This document shows, in pieces, positions 17,030-24,996 of a stretch of 36,294 nucleotides of DNA (the first letter of the stretch is position 1; every line of letters starts with the position of its first letter). The position numbers and the translations under genes are program-made. A model generated the notes under the pieces. That model ran no database searches and was not told where the DNA came from. It saw only the letters and a program-made list of their open reading frames with translations. Source of the DNA: CAYVMN01 sp964452575 (GTDB lineage Bacteria; Desulfobacterota; DSM-4660; Desulfatiglandales; Desulfatiglandaceae); NCBI GenBank assembly GCA_964452575.1, contig CAYVMN010000015.1, forward strand, positions 1 to 36,294, read 5' to 3'.

Positions 17030-18690
17030 AGGGCCTCCCGTCTTTCAAGCCGATTTTCCAACCCGTACATATTCTCGAGAGCCTTTTCATACCTATAGTC
17101 CGGGAGAATGAGCGGGCTCGATACATGCGTGCGCTGCTCTAAGCTTTCAACTTCGCGATTATGCCGCTTTATATGTTCCAAACTGATTTCACTGAATTTA
17201 GAACCCCTGGAGGCAGACGCAGCATCGATTCCCGCCCGGCGCCCGAAGACGAAAATATCCAGAAGTGAATTCCCTCCCAATCTATTCCGTCCATGGACAC
17301 CGCCTGCCACTTCGCCCACAACATAGAGATTTTCAACATTGCTTTGACCGACATCGTCACTGACCAGGCCCCCGTTCTGATAATGCTGAGCCGGATACAC
17401 CAAGATGGGTTCCTTAGATATGTCGATTCCGTATTCGAGGAAGCGATGGTGTAAGTGCCGGAGAAATTTCCTAATAGTTCCCGTTCCTTTCAGGATATCG
17501 ATTACCGGTACATCGAGCCACACGCCTTTAGCACCCGTTGGGGCAGTGATTCCCTTTTTCCTGTCCGTCACCTCCCGGATGATCGCTGCTGCCACTGCAT
17601 CTCGTGTCTCTAGTTCGTTTACAAACCTTTCCCCTTGACTGTTCACTAGGTGCGCCCCTCTCCCTCTAAGCCCTTCCGAAACCAGCAGTCCTACCAATTG
17701 ATCAGGATAGGCCGTACCTGTTGGATGGAACTGCACAGAATCACCGTAAGAAAGCCTTGCCCCGGCCCAGTAACCCAGCACAATTCCGTCGGCGGTCGCA
17801 CCATAGTGATTTGTAGTAGGCATCCCCTGAAGATGCAGCCTGCCCAACCCTCCGGTCGCCAAAATCACTTTCTTTGCCCGAACAACAAAAATCTCCAGAG
17901 TTTCAAGATCCATCAGGAGCACACCGGAACATCTCCCCTTAGAATCTAAAAGCAAGGCTACAGCGGGTGAGAACTCCATGATTTCTATGCCACGGTTATG
18001 CACCTCATCTCTCAATACTTGCATGATAGCCATGCCCGTGAAATCACCTACAGAGTGGACCCGCGGCCTACTGTGACCTCCCCCCAGCCTAAAGTTCTCC
18101 TTCGGCACGCTCCCATCGGCTTCCTTGTCAAACGGAACACCAAGGTCTTCCAGCCAACTCAAAACGTAAGGGCTGTCCATGACCAGTGCGTAGACAAGTT
18201 CGGGTATGTTTGTGAAGTCCCCTCCTCCCATCGTATCGATATAGTAGCGCATCGGTGAGTCTCCAGCTGAAACGCATGCATTTATTCCCCCTTCCGCCAT
18301 GATAGTGTTAGAGTCGCCAAATCTCAGTTTTGTAACTAGGAGCAACTTGGCTCCATGCCTCTCGGCAAAAAGAGCAGCTGTGGCTCCTCCTCCACCACCA
18401 CCAACCACAACGACATCCACCTCTCGTTTTATATTTTTCAGATCCACGCTTTCCGGGTCGAAGAAACTCCTGGCTTCCACCAAATCACACAGCTCATTGG
18501 GGAGCAGATCTCCAATGTTTGGACCCACTGCCACTTTCCGTTTGACATCTGGGCGGTAATCTGGATGATAGCTGTGGATAAGCTCCTTTTTCTCTTGGGG
18601 ACTCATTAGAGGAACTTCCTGGCTGAACCGCTTATCTCGTGACAGCTCGACTTTTTCAAGCGATGCGGTTAGGCTTTTTTCATAACCCAT
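17026..18690 (-). CDS. Fumarate reductase/succinate dehydrogenase type flavoprotein
   Basis: FAD enzyme for redox between a succinate-type and a fumarate-type acid. After about 90 N-terminal residues of unknown role comes the Rossmann motif VVVVGGGGGG, then GDSNTIMAEGGINA, the capping domain (GGGHSRPRVHSVGD), VQFHPTGTAYPDQ, VSEGLRGRGAHLVN and HYQNGGLVSDD. The final HGRNRLGGNSLLDIFVFGRRAG binds FAD and substrate. The His that binds FAD covalently in SdhA/FrdA (SHT) is Asn here (SNT, 127-129), so flavin is probably non-covalent, as in methanogen TfrA and NadB. Start at ATG 18690 (AGGGAG upstream) rather than TTG 18720. NadB is a weaker alternative because of the iron-sulfur partners. Confidence 0.87.
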   Translation of the reverse strand: MGYEKSLTASLEKVELSRDKRFSQEVPLMSPQEKKELIHSYHPDYRPDVKRKVAVGPNIGDLLPNELCDLVEARSFFDPESVDLKNIKREVDVVVVGGGGGGATAALFAERHGAKLLLVTKLRFGDSNTIMAEGGINACVSAGDSPMRYYIDTMGGGDFTNIPELVYALVMDSPYVLSWLEDLGVPFDKEADGSVPKENFRLGGGHSRPRVHSVGDFTGMAIMQVLRDEVHNRGIEIMEFSPAVALLLDSKGRCSGVLLMDLETLEIFVVRAKKVILATGGLGRLHLQGMPTTNHYGATADGIVLGYWAGARLSYGDSVQFHPTGTAYPDQLVGLLVSEGLRGRGAHLVNSQGERFVNELETRDAVAAAIIREVTDRKKGITAPTGAKGVWLDVPVIDILKGTGTIRKFLRHLHHRFLEYGIDISKEPILVYPAQHYQNGGLVSDDVGQSNVENLYVVGEVAGGVHGRNRLGGNSLLDIFVFGRRAGIDAASASRGSKFSEISLEHIKRHNREVESLEQRTHVSSPLILPDYRYEKALENMYGLENRLERREAL

Positions 18691-18743
18691 TTTAAAGAAC
18701 TCCCTTACCCCCTTTCTCAAGTATCCATTTGCTCTTTTTCAGC

Positions 18744-19499
18744 TTAGAAATGTGCAGCCCACCTGTTCTTCCCCTTTCTTACACTTGTCAGCCTCATGAT
18801 GTACTTGTATTTTTCACCGAGATGAGAAGATTGAACCAGCTCAACAGCCTTTTTGTTCTTGTCGTACATTATCCTCTCGAGATAAAGAACTGGTGTTCCC
18901 TGTGGGACCTGCAACTTTTCACTCACCTCTTGGTTAGCGAATGATGCCTCAATTGTTTGAAACGCCTCCATAAACTCGACGCCTAAATCTTGCTCTAGAA
19001 TCTGCAACAATGGCTTTTTAAGAAGGTCCCCTTTTTTTATTCGCTTCCCGAGTTCCAGGGGCAAGTAGTTCACTGTGTAGGCAAAAAGCTCATTCCTCAA
19101 TAGGCGGACCCTTTTGATGCATACCACCTCTCTTGCATACGGAGCACCTAACTTTTCCCGTACAATCGAAGAGGCAGCTATTTTTCTCAACGACGTCCAG
19201 TTTGTCTTTACCTTTGACACTTCATAGAAAAGGTCATCCATGAATCCAATGAATTCAAGACTCGACTTTCTTATTACCTGATCATCCGCTTTGACAAAAG
19301 TTCCTAACCCCTGTTTCCTTTGGAGCAACCCTTCTTCTACCAACTGAGAAATAGCCTGCCGAACGGTGAGACGATTTACTTTAAATCTTTTTGCCAGTTC
19401 ATTCTCCGAGGGAATCTTTTCTCCCGGATTGTACGGTCTTTCTCGGATCAAAGCCCTTATGTATTGCTTGATCTGGTAGTAAACAGGTAAAAGGCCCAC
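18744..19499 (-). CDS. GntR-family transcriptional regulator (HutC/UTRA type)
   Basis: 251 aa. The N-terminal winged helix-turn-helix has the GntR signature PGEKIPSENELAKRFKVNRL followed by TVRQAISQLVEEGLLQRKQG. The C-terminal UTRA ligand domain (about 95-235) includes YLPLELG and PQGTPVLYLERI. HutC-type regulators usually repress and are released by a pathway metabolite. GTG start with AGGA 8 nt upstream. It lies in the middle of the island between the OYE-like gene (85-bp gap) and the flavoprotein (53-bp gap), so it probably controls one or both halves. See the dyads at 19527-19582 and the site at 29770-29809. Confidence 0.9.
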   Translation of the reverse strand: MGLLPVYYQIKQYIRALIRERPYNPGEKIPSENELAKRFKVNRLTVRQAISQLVEEGLLQRKQGLGTFVKADDQVIRKSSLEFIGFMDDLFYEVSKVKTNWTSLRKIAASSIVREKLGAPYAREVVCIKRVRLLRNELFAYTVNYLPLELGKRIKKGDLLKKPLLQILEQDLGVEFMEAFQTIEASFANQEVSEKLQVPQGTPVLYLERIMYDKNKKAVELVQSSHLGEKYKYIMRLTSVRKGKNRWAAHF

Positions 19500-19526
19500 C
19501 TAAATTATCCTCGTTCATGCATATAT

Positions 19527-19582
19527 TGCAGGTGCAGGTTCCCTTTCTCAATTCATCCCCAATTCTACTTTAGACCTGCACC
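19527..19582. promoter_or_regulatory. Inverted repeat and ACCTGCA boxes before the GntR gene
   Basis: Perfect 9-bp arms GGTGCAGGT (19531-19539) and ACCTGCACC (19574-19582), 34 bp apart, between the OYE-like gene stop and the GntR GTG. The left arm overlaps a tandem TGCAGGTGCAGGT. TGCA also recurs at 19518-19521 and 19527-19530 around an AT-rich core. No T-tract follows, which argues against a terminator. An autoregulatory operator is inferred. Confidence 0.45.
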
Positions 19583-19584
19583 GA

Positions 19585-21468
19585 TCAGGACAGCATACAG
19601 CCTGTCATGTGCCCCTCATGGATGGCATCGTAGATCCCTCGCGGAGTTTTGCAATCCCCGATGGAGAAAACCTTAACTCCTTTTTTTTGTTTGGTAATCG
19701 CCTTGTACAAACGATCATTCGACATGTAGCCCGTAGCAAATACAAGAGTGTCAAACGAAACCTGACTCTCTAAACTGCTTTCGTTTCGGTAGATTAATTT
19801 GTCCCCTATTGCTTCGTGAACCAAGCTCTTTATGCACACATTCACATTTCCTTTCTTCAACCTCCCTAGCAAGAGCTTGCGGGTGATCGGCTCAATCCCT
19901 TCACAAAGGCTTGGAAGCCTTTCAATAACTGTTACTCTCTTCCCTTCTGTGATTAGGAATTCTGCTGTCTCACATCCCACTAGACCGCCGCCAATTATCA
20001 CGATCTCATGGCCGGTCGGATACCCGAGGAGCACTTCCTCAGCCATACACCATGCATCCTCTCTCAGTCCAATGACTTCTGGCGTGACAGCCGCAGCACC
20101 TGTAGCACAAACGAAAACATTTACACCTGTTTCTTCAATCGTCTCCTCCTTAACTTCGTAATTGAGGAAGACACCCGCTTTTCCCTTTTGTAGTCTCCTG
20201 ATCAGGTATTCAGTCAGCTCATTGATTTCCCCTTTGTTCGGTGGAAGTGCGGCCAGCCTCAGCTTCCCGCCCAGTTCTTCTCCTTTTTCGAAAAGCAGCA
20301 CCTCGTGCCCGGCCTCTGCCAAAACATGGGCACACTCCAAGCCCGCGGCCCCTCCACCTGCAATGAGGATCTTCTTCCTGTTTTTTGCAAGGACGGAAAC
20401 CTTTCTCTTCTCTCTGCCAGCTTCCGGATTGACTGCGCATCTTATTGGGAGTCCAAGAGTCACCCGCTTTCCGTGACAGTAATTGCATGCGATACACTTC
20501 CGGATCTCATCTAATCTCCCGCCGAGAGCCTTGTCCGGCAACCACGGATCAGCGACTAATGGCCTTCCCATTCCTACCAGATCAGCCTTCCCCTCCTCCA
20601 AAATTTCATTTGCCAAATAAGCATCGTTTATCCTGCCTCCCACAAGGACGGGAATGTGGATCGATCTCTTGATTTCCTCTGCCATAGGCACCAGGCAACC
20701 TCTCTCCATCGCCATGGGTTGAACTGTCCACTCACGGCTTTCTGGCCCTCTACCAGCAGATACAGAAATAATGTCAACACCTTCTTTCTCCAGAATCGCC
20801 GCTATCATCTTTGAATCTTCTACGGTCATGCCTCCTTGGAGCAACTCGGTGCAACTCAGGCGAAAGGAAATAGGGAAGTTATCTCCAACCGCCTCCCGCA
20901 CTCTCCTCACAACCTTTACAGGGAAAACCATTCTCTTCTCCAAGGATCCTCCATAATCATCGGCCCTTTTATTACTGAACCCGGACATGAATTGCGCAAC
21001 AAGATATCCGTGTGCCCCGTGGATTTCAACAGCTTCAAAACCGGAACGTCTCGCTCTCCCTGCAGCCAAACCAAAGGCATCCGTCATGTCTTCGATATCT
21101 CGCATTCCCATCTTGTTTACATCCATCCTCTTGTTTGCCCAAGAGCCCCGATGCCCAATCTGTATGGCAGCGCTACATCCCCATAACTTTATGGCTTCCG
21201 CTAAATCATTCAATCCTGCTATGTAATCGTCCAAACTTATATTCAACCGACTTGATGAGAGATCCGTGGTTATGGTGCTCAACTGAACTATGATAAGACC
21301 TGCTCCCCCCCGGGCCCTTTCTATATAATAATCGATAAGTCTTTGGGTTACCTCACCCGTTATGCTGTGTAGCTTGTTCGCTAAGGGGAGCATAACGATT
21401 CGATTTTTGAACCTTAAACCTTTTATTGTAAGCGGCTCAAAGAGTTTCCATTCGCTATTGCGCATCAT
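19585..21468 (-). CDS. OYE/2,4-dienoyl-CoA-reductase-like FMN/FAD/4Fe-4S oxidoreductase (copy 2)
   Basis: 627 aa. The N-terminal FMN TIM barrel (1-315) has VEIHGAHGYLVAQF and NKRADDYGGSLEKR. A 4Fe-4S motif follows (C325, C328, C331, C344: CxxCxxC-12-C), then an FAD/NAD(P)H domain starting ILIAGGGAAGLE with a second Rossmann motif IVIIGGGLVGCE. Members reduce activated C=C bonds of enoyl-CoAs, enones or cyclic dienes. About 30 residues common after the QxGHxG segment of the barrel are missing compared with copy 1, so its substrate pocket likely differs. No good ribosome site precedes the ATG pair. Lies 100 bp after the second MmgE/PrpD gene. Confidence 0.88.
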   Translation of the reverse strand: MMRNSEWKLFEPLTIKGLRFKNRIVMLPLANKLHSITGEVTQRLIDYYIERARGGAGLIIVQLSTITTDLSSSRLNISLDDYIAGLNDLAEAIKLWGCSAAIQIGHRGSWANKRMDVNKMGMRDIEDMTDAFGLAAGRARRSGFEAVEIHGAHGYLVAQFMSGFSNKRADDYGGSLEKRMVFPVKVVRRVREAVGDNFPISFRLSCTELLQGGMTVEDSKMIAAILEKEGVDIISVSAGRGPESREWTVQPMAMERGCLVPMAEEIKRSIHIPVLVGGRINDAYLANEILEEGKADLVGMGRPLVADPWLPDKALGGRLDEIRKCIACNYCHGKRVTLGLPIRCAVNPEAGREKRKVSVLAKNRKKILIAGGGAAGLECAHVLAEAGHEVLLFEKGEELGGKLRLAALPPNKGEINELTEYLIRRLQKGKAGVFLNYEVKEETIEETGVNVFVCATGAAAVTPEVIGLREDAWCMAEEVLLGYPTGHEIVIIGGGLVGCETAEFLITEGKRVTVIERLPSLCEGIEPITRKLLLGRLKKGNVNVCIKSLVHEAIGDKLIYRNESSLESQVSFDTLVFATGYMSNDRLYKAITKQKKGVKVFSIGDCKTPRGIYDAIHEGHMTGCMLS

Positions 21469-21568
21469 GGCACATATACCGACAAACAGGCCTGAGAGAC
21501 CTCTTTTTTTCTCAATAAGCTCTCTCTATTTCATGACGTCTGACAGGACCACCTGCAAATATTATATA

Positions 21569-22948
21569 TCAAGCGCCCACGGCATCAGGGCCAAACGTGA
21601 CTATGTGCATAAGAGCAGAGATGCTCTGTAGATCTTCAAGCCTTAGAATGTCCCTTGAAGTTTCCTCAATCTGGTGTTGGGATAAGTACGGTTCTGCCAA
21701 GGTCTTGTATCTCTCTACTTGCTCCTCCCTTGTCATGGGTGCCTCTGCTGTCCCTTTCAGTTTTTCCACCTTGTTCTTCAAGACTTTCCCATCCTTAAGG
21801 GTTACGCTAACCGGAACAACCAGTGCATTCCTCCCCGACGGCCACTCTGGGTGAACGGAAAGGGTGATTTTTCCCTTTGCCTGATTCACCAGGGGGTTCT
21901 GTACCTTGTCATCCCTGAAACTTTCGCTCGTTATTCTGCCATCCAAAATAACGCATGCCAGACAGTGCTCCAGGCTGAACCTCGCTAGATCTCCGTCCTT
22001 GGGACTCCGCCCACCGATCAATGCATTCTTAAGGAAAGGCGTTACCCCAGCCTCCACTGTCTGGATGTCCTCATATGTAAGTTGATTGGATTGTATGAGA
22101 TCTAAGAGGGCCTCAATCGCCCTATGGGTAAAAAAACAGCAAGGGAACCTCTTCAAGCTCGAACCAGGCGAAACAAAATAGAATGGATTACCTAGGTTGT
22201 TCGTCATCATCTCAGGATCATAGGCATCTGCCCCAATCATTACACCCCAGAGATTCGAAGGCCCATCAAAAATTCGGTCATCTGCTGTGAGCCCTTTCTC
22301 TGCCAACAAAGCTGCCGTCATTCCGTTTCGGCAAGCGAAGCCCCCCTCTAGAAGATGTGTCATCGTTCCAAATTGTCTCATAAGACCGCTCGCTTGACTT
22401 GCTGCAATTCCGAGGGCCATTCTTGTTTTGTCCACATCCAATCTGAGTAGCTTGGCGGCGGTGACAGCCGAACCGATACTGCCCTGCAAAGCAATGGCAC
22501 ACCAACCTCGATTATGCGTCCCGGGTGTTGTAGCCACTCCCAATTTCCCTTGGATTTCGAAACCAACCACGATACTTTCTAGCACATTCCGGCCTAAGCT
22601 ACCCAGCTTCTGCCCTAAAACTAAGGCTACTGGGATGACCGACAGAGGATTACTTCCTGCGTAATTCCCGCATGCCTCCAACTCTGGGGCATGGTTCGCT
22701 GTACCATTGAGAAAGGCCGCATTCACCAACGAAGTCTTGAATCCTCCTCCGACCACCCCTGCTTCTGGCGTCCCCCCCTGTTCCTGGATGCATTCTCTTG
22801 CAATAAGGCTGACAGGCTCTCTAGCCCCTGCAAGTTGTACGCCCACAGAGTCCAATACAAAATCCTTCGCAATTTCACCAACCTTCTCCGGGATGTCTTC
22901 GTAGCGGGTGGCCACAATGAACTCCGCAATCACTTTTGTGTACTCCAT
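21569..22948 (-). CDS. MmgE/PrpD family protein with replaced active-site residues
   Basis: About 460 aa, full length and alignable throughout to the copy at 10458-11837 (for example LVNAAFLNGTANH versus VANAALVNGVSCH, and RFPCC versus YPCC). Five of the positions that carry catalytic residues in ACOD1/PrpD differ: Asp to E90, Thr to C94, His to N101, His to C151 and Lys to H199; only H276 remains. The frame is intact and conserved, so it is not a decaying gene. It may have a different chemistry, such as isomerase or epimerase, or act as a non-catalytic partner. ATG 22948 used, GGGGGA 5 nt upstream. Between the two OYE-like genes, 18 bp after the previous stop. Confidence 0.83.
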   Translation of the reverse strand: MEYTKVIAEFIVATRYEDIPEKVGEIAKDFVLDSVGVQLAGAREPVSLIARECIQEQGGTPEAGVVGGGFKTSLVNAAFLNGTANHAPELEACGNYAGSNPLSVIPVALVLGQKLGSLGRNVLESIVVGFEIQGKLGVATTPGTHNRGWCAIALQGSIGSAVTAAKLLRLDVDKTRMALGIAASQASGLMRQFGTMTHLLEGGFACRNGMTAALLAEKGLTADDRIFDGPSNLWGVMIGADAYDPEMMTNNLGNPFYFVSPGSSLKRFPCCFFTHRAIEALLDLIQSNQLTYEDIQTVEAGVTPFLKNALIGGRSPKDGDLARFSLEHCLACVILDGRITSESFRDDKVQNPLVNQAKGKITLSVHPEWPSGRNALVVPVSVTLKDGKVLKNKVEKLKGTAEAPMTREEQVERYKTLAEPYLSQHQIEETSRDILRLEDLQSISALMHIVTFGPDAVGA

Positions 22949-22969
22949 CACGATCCCCCTTTTTCTTTT

Positions 22970-24922
22970 CTAAATCAACCTTCCAATGCGAGCCCCTTCA
23001 TAAATGGCTTCCTTGGCCGAACGTGGATCTAAGACGTCTCCAATCACATAAAAATTCGGAAATGTATCTTTCAAAGCTCTCATTAGCGTCCGATTAGGTC
23101 TTGCAACCTCTCCCAAAACTACAGAGTCAGCCTCCACCGAAAACCTCTCCCCGTACCTTCCCAAAAAGACTTCCCCTTCGGTAAGTTCCAGCACTTTCGC
23201 ATTGGTCAGAATCTTTACCCCATATTTCTCCAGTCTATGGAGCAAATACCTTTTTTCATTCTGTTCGATCGAAGCCCCAACTTGATCAGTTTCTGTAACG
23301 ATCTTGACATCAAATGCCTTGCTAGCGAGAAATTCGGCCGTCTCACAGCTCACGCGTCCACCGCCTACAACGAGCACCTTCTTCCCGAGGTCTTTAAATC
23401 CCCCAGACAGGATGGTCCATGCATTATGCACCCGCTTTGATACAGCTCCAGGTATTTCCGGAAGAACCGCCACAGCTCCTGTAGCTACAATAACTTCATC
23501 AGGATTCTCTTCAGCCACCGTCACAGCGGTAGCCTCTCTCCCAAGATGAACATCGACTCCCAGTCTTTCCATCTGGCCTGACAAGTATTTGATGAGGATT
23601 TTGATATCACCTCGGTGAGGCGGGATAACGGCAATGTTTAGCTGCCCTCCTAGCCTGGCCTCCTTCTCATACAACACTACCTTATGTCCTCTTAGAGATG
23701 CCACCCTGGCCGCTTCCATGCCAGCCGGTCCACCTCCAACAACGCATACCCTTTTAGGCGCTTCGGCCTTTTCGAACGCAAACTCCCTTTCACGCCCCGC
23801 CATGGGATTGACCAAACACTCAACAGGTCGTCTCTGGAACAGGGTTTGAAGACAAGTGCCGCAAGCAATACAAGGACGGTAATCGTCCAATATCCCCCGG
23901 GACACCTTGTTCGGGAGTTGGGCATCCGCAATCAACCCACGGCACATGCCGATCAGGTCAGCTTTGCCCTTCAGGAGAATCTTTTCGGCAAAAACAGGGT
24001 CATTGATCCGACCTGCAGCGATTACCGGAATATTGACAGCGTCCTTTATTTCTTTCGCAGCCCTCAAAAAAATCCCGCGGCGGAATGCCATAGGTGGAAA
24101 AGGGGGAAATTTCGGAAGAGGATCTGTTACGGCAGTTCCCGAAGAGACATCGATTGCACTGGCCCCCTCCTTCTCAAACACCTGGCAAATGACTTTGGAC
24201 TCCTTTATCTTGAGACCGCCTTCCAGCCCTTCTTCAGCGCTGATCCTGTAAATTACCGGAAAATCCTCATCAACCTTACGGCGAATCGCCCTCAGCACCT
24301 CTGCCGGAAACCTTAATCGCCCTTTTAGATCTCTTCCATAGCCATCGATCCGCTTGTTCACGAAAGGTGAAAGAAACTCATGTATAAGTAACCCGTGTGC
24401 CCCGTGGATTTCAACGGCATCAAATCCCGCCTCTTTGGCCCTTCTTGCACCTTCTCCAAACTTCTCTGCAATCCTCTGAATCTCTTCGGTTTTAATCTGC
24501 CGCACCTCATCTTGCCCGCCAGCCGAATCCCATAGAGTTGCTCCAGCTAGACCAGAAGCAGATTGTCCTAATAAATGAGTTGCTCGGATCGAGGCAAAGC
24601 GTCCTGCGTGGGATAATTGTATTGCCACTTTGGCTCCGTGGTCATGAATCGATTTGGTAAGCTTTTTCAGTTTGGGAATGCGCTCGTCCTTGTCCATCAT
24701 TGCAGATGTGTAGCGAGAGCTTCCAGCTCGATCGACAGGGGCGGACTCCACAATGATAAGTCCCACTCCTCCTTTGGCTCGCTCCTCGAGAAAGCCTATC
24801 AGTCGATCCGTGACATTTCCCATTTCATCGTCATAGTTTGTCGATGTCGCTAACATCACGATTCTATTTTTCAACTCCATATTCCCTATATTACAGGGCT
24901 CCATCAACTTCCTCACATTCAT
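22970..24922 (-). CDS. OYE/2,4-dienoyl-CoA-reductase-like FMN/FAD/4Fe-4S oxidoreductase (copy 1)
   Basis: 650 aa from ATG 24922 (a TTG four codons earlier is possible). FMN barrel with MEPCNIGNMELKNRIVM at the front, VEIHGAHGLLIHEFLSPFVN, then the 4Fe-4S motif C351, C354, C357, C369 and an FAD/NAD(P)H half with VCVVGGGPAGMEAAR and VLVVGGGRVSCETAEF. The domain order matches FadH, BaiCD and related enoate reductases. The usual YGGS after the barrel motif is YGRD here. Two such enzymes in one island suggest two successive or alternative C=C reductions. It lies 74 bp after the amidohydrolase-like gene and is probably in the same transcript. Confidence 0.88.
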   Translation of the reverse strand: MNVRKLMEPCNIGNMELKNRIVMLATSTNYDDEMGNVTDRLIGFLEERAKGGVGLIIVESAPVDRAGSSRYTSAMMDKDERIPKLKKLTKSIHDHGAKVAIQLSHAGRFASIRATHLLGQSASGLAGATLWDSAGGQDEVRQIKTEEIQRIAEKFGEGARRAKEAGFDAVEIHGAHGLLIHEFLSPFVNKRIDGYGRDLKGRLRFPAEVLRAIRRKVDEDFPVIYRISAEEGLEGGLKIKESKVICQVFEKEGASAIDVSSGTAVTDPLPKFPPFPPMAFRRGIFLRAAKEIKDAVNIPVIAAGRINDPVFAEKILLKGKADLIGMCRGLIADAQLPNKVSRGILDDYRPCIACGTCLQTLFQRRPVECLVNPMAGREREFAFEKAEAPKRVCVVGGGPAGMEAARVASLRGHKVVLYEKEARLGGQLNIAVIPPHRGDIKILIKYLSGQMERLGVDVHLGREATAVTVAEENPDEVIVATGAVAVLPEIPGAVSKRVHNAWTILSGGFKDLGKKVLVVGGGRVSCETAEFLASKAFDVKIVTETDQVGASIEQNEKRYLLHRLEKYGVKILTNAKVLELTEGEVFLGRYGERFSVEADSVVLGEVARPNRTLMRALKDTFPNFYVIGDVLDPRSAKEAIYEGARIGRLI

Positions 24923-24996
24923 CTCGGCCCCCAATTCCCGATCATTTGCCGTTTTCTATCAGGTTCACATAACTCGCTTTTCCTCATGACTTTACG

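Noticed and set aside
17026..18690. L-aspartate oxidase (NadB)
   Set aside because: The motif around the flavin is NadB-like, but nadA/nadC are absent and dedicated iron-sulfur and HdrCB genes share the operon.
19531..19582. Rho-independent terminator after the second OYE gene
   Set aside because: The arms are 34 bp apart and no T-tract follows on either strand; a regulatory dyad fits better.
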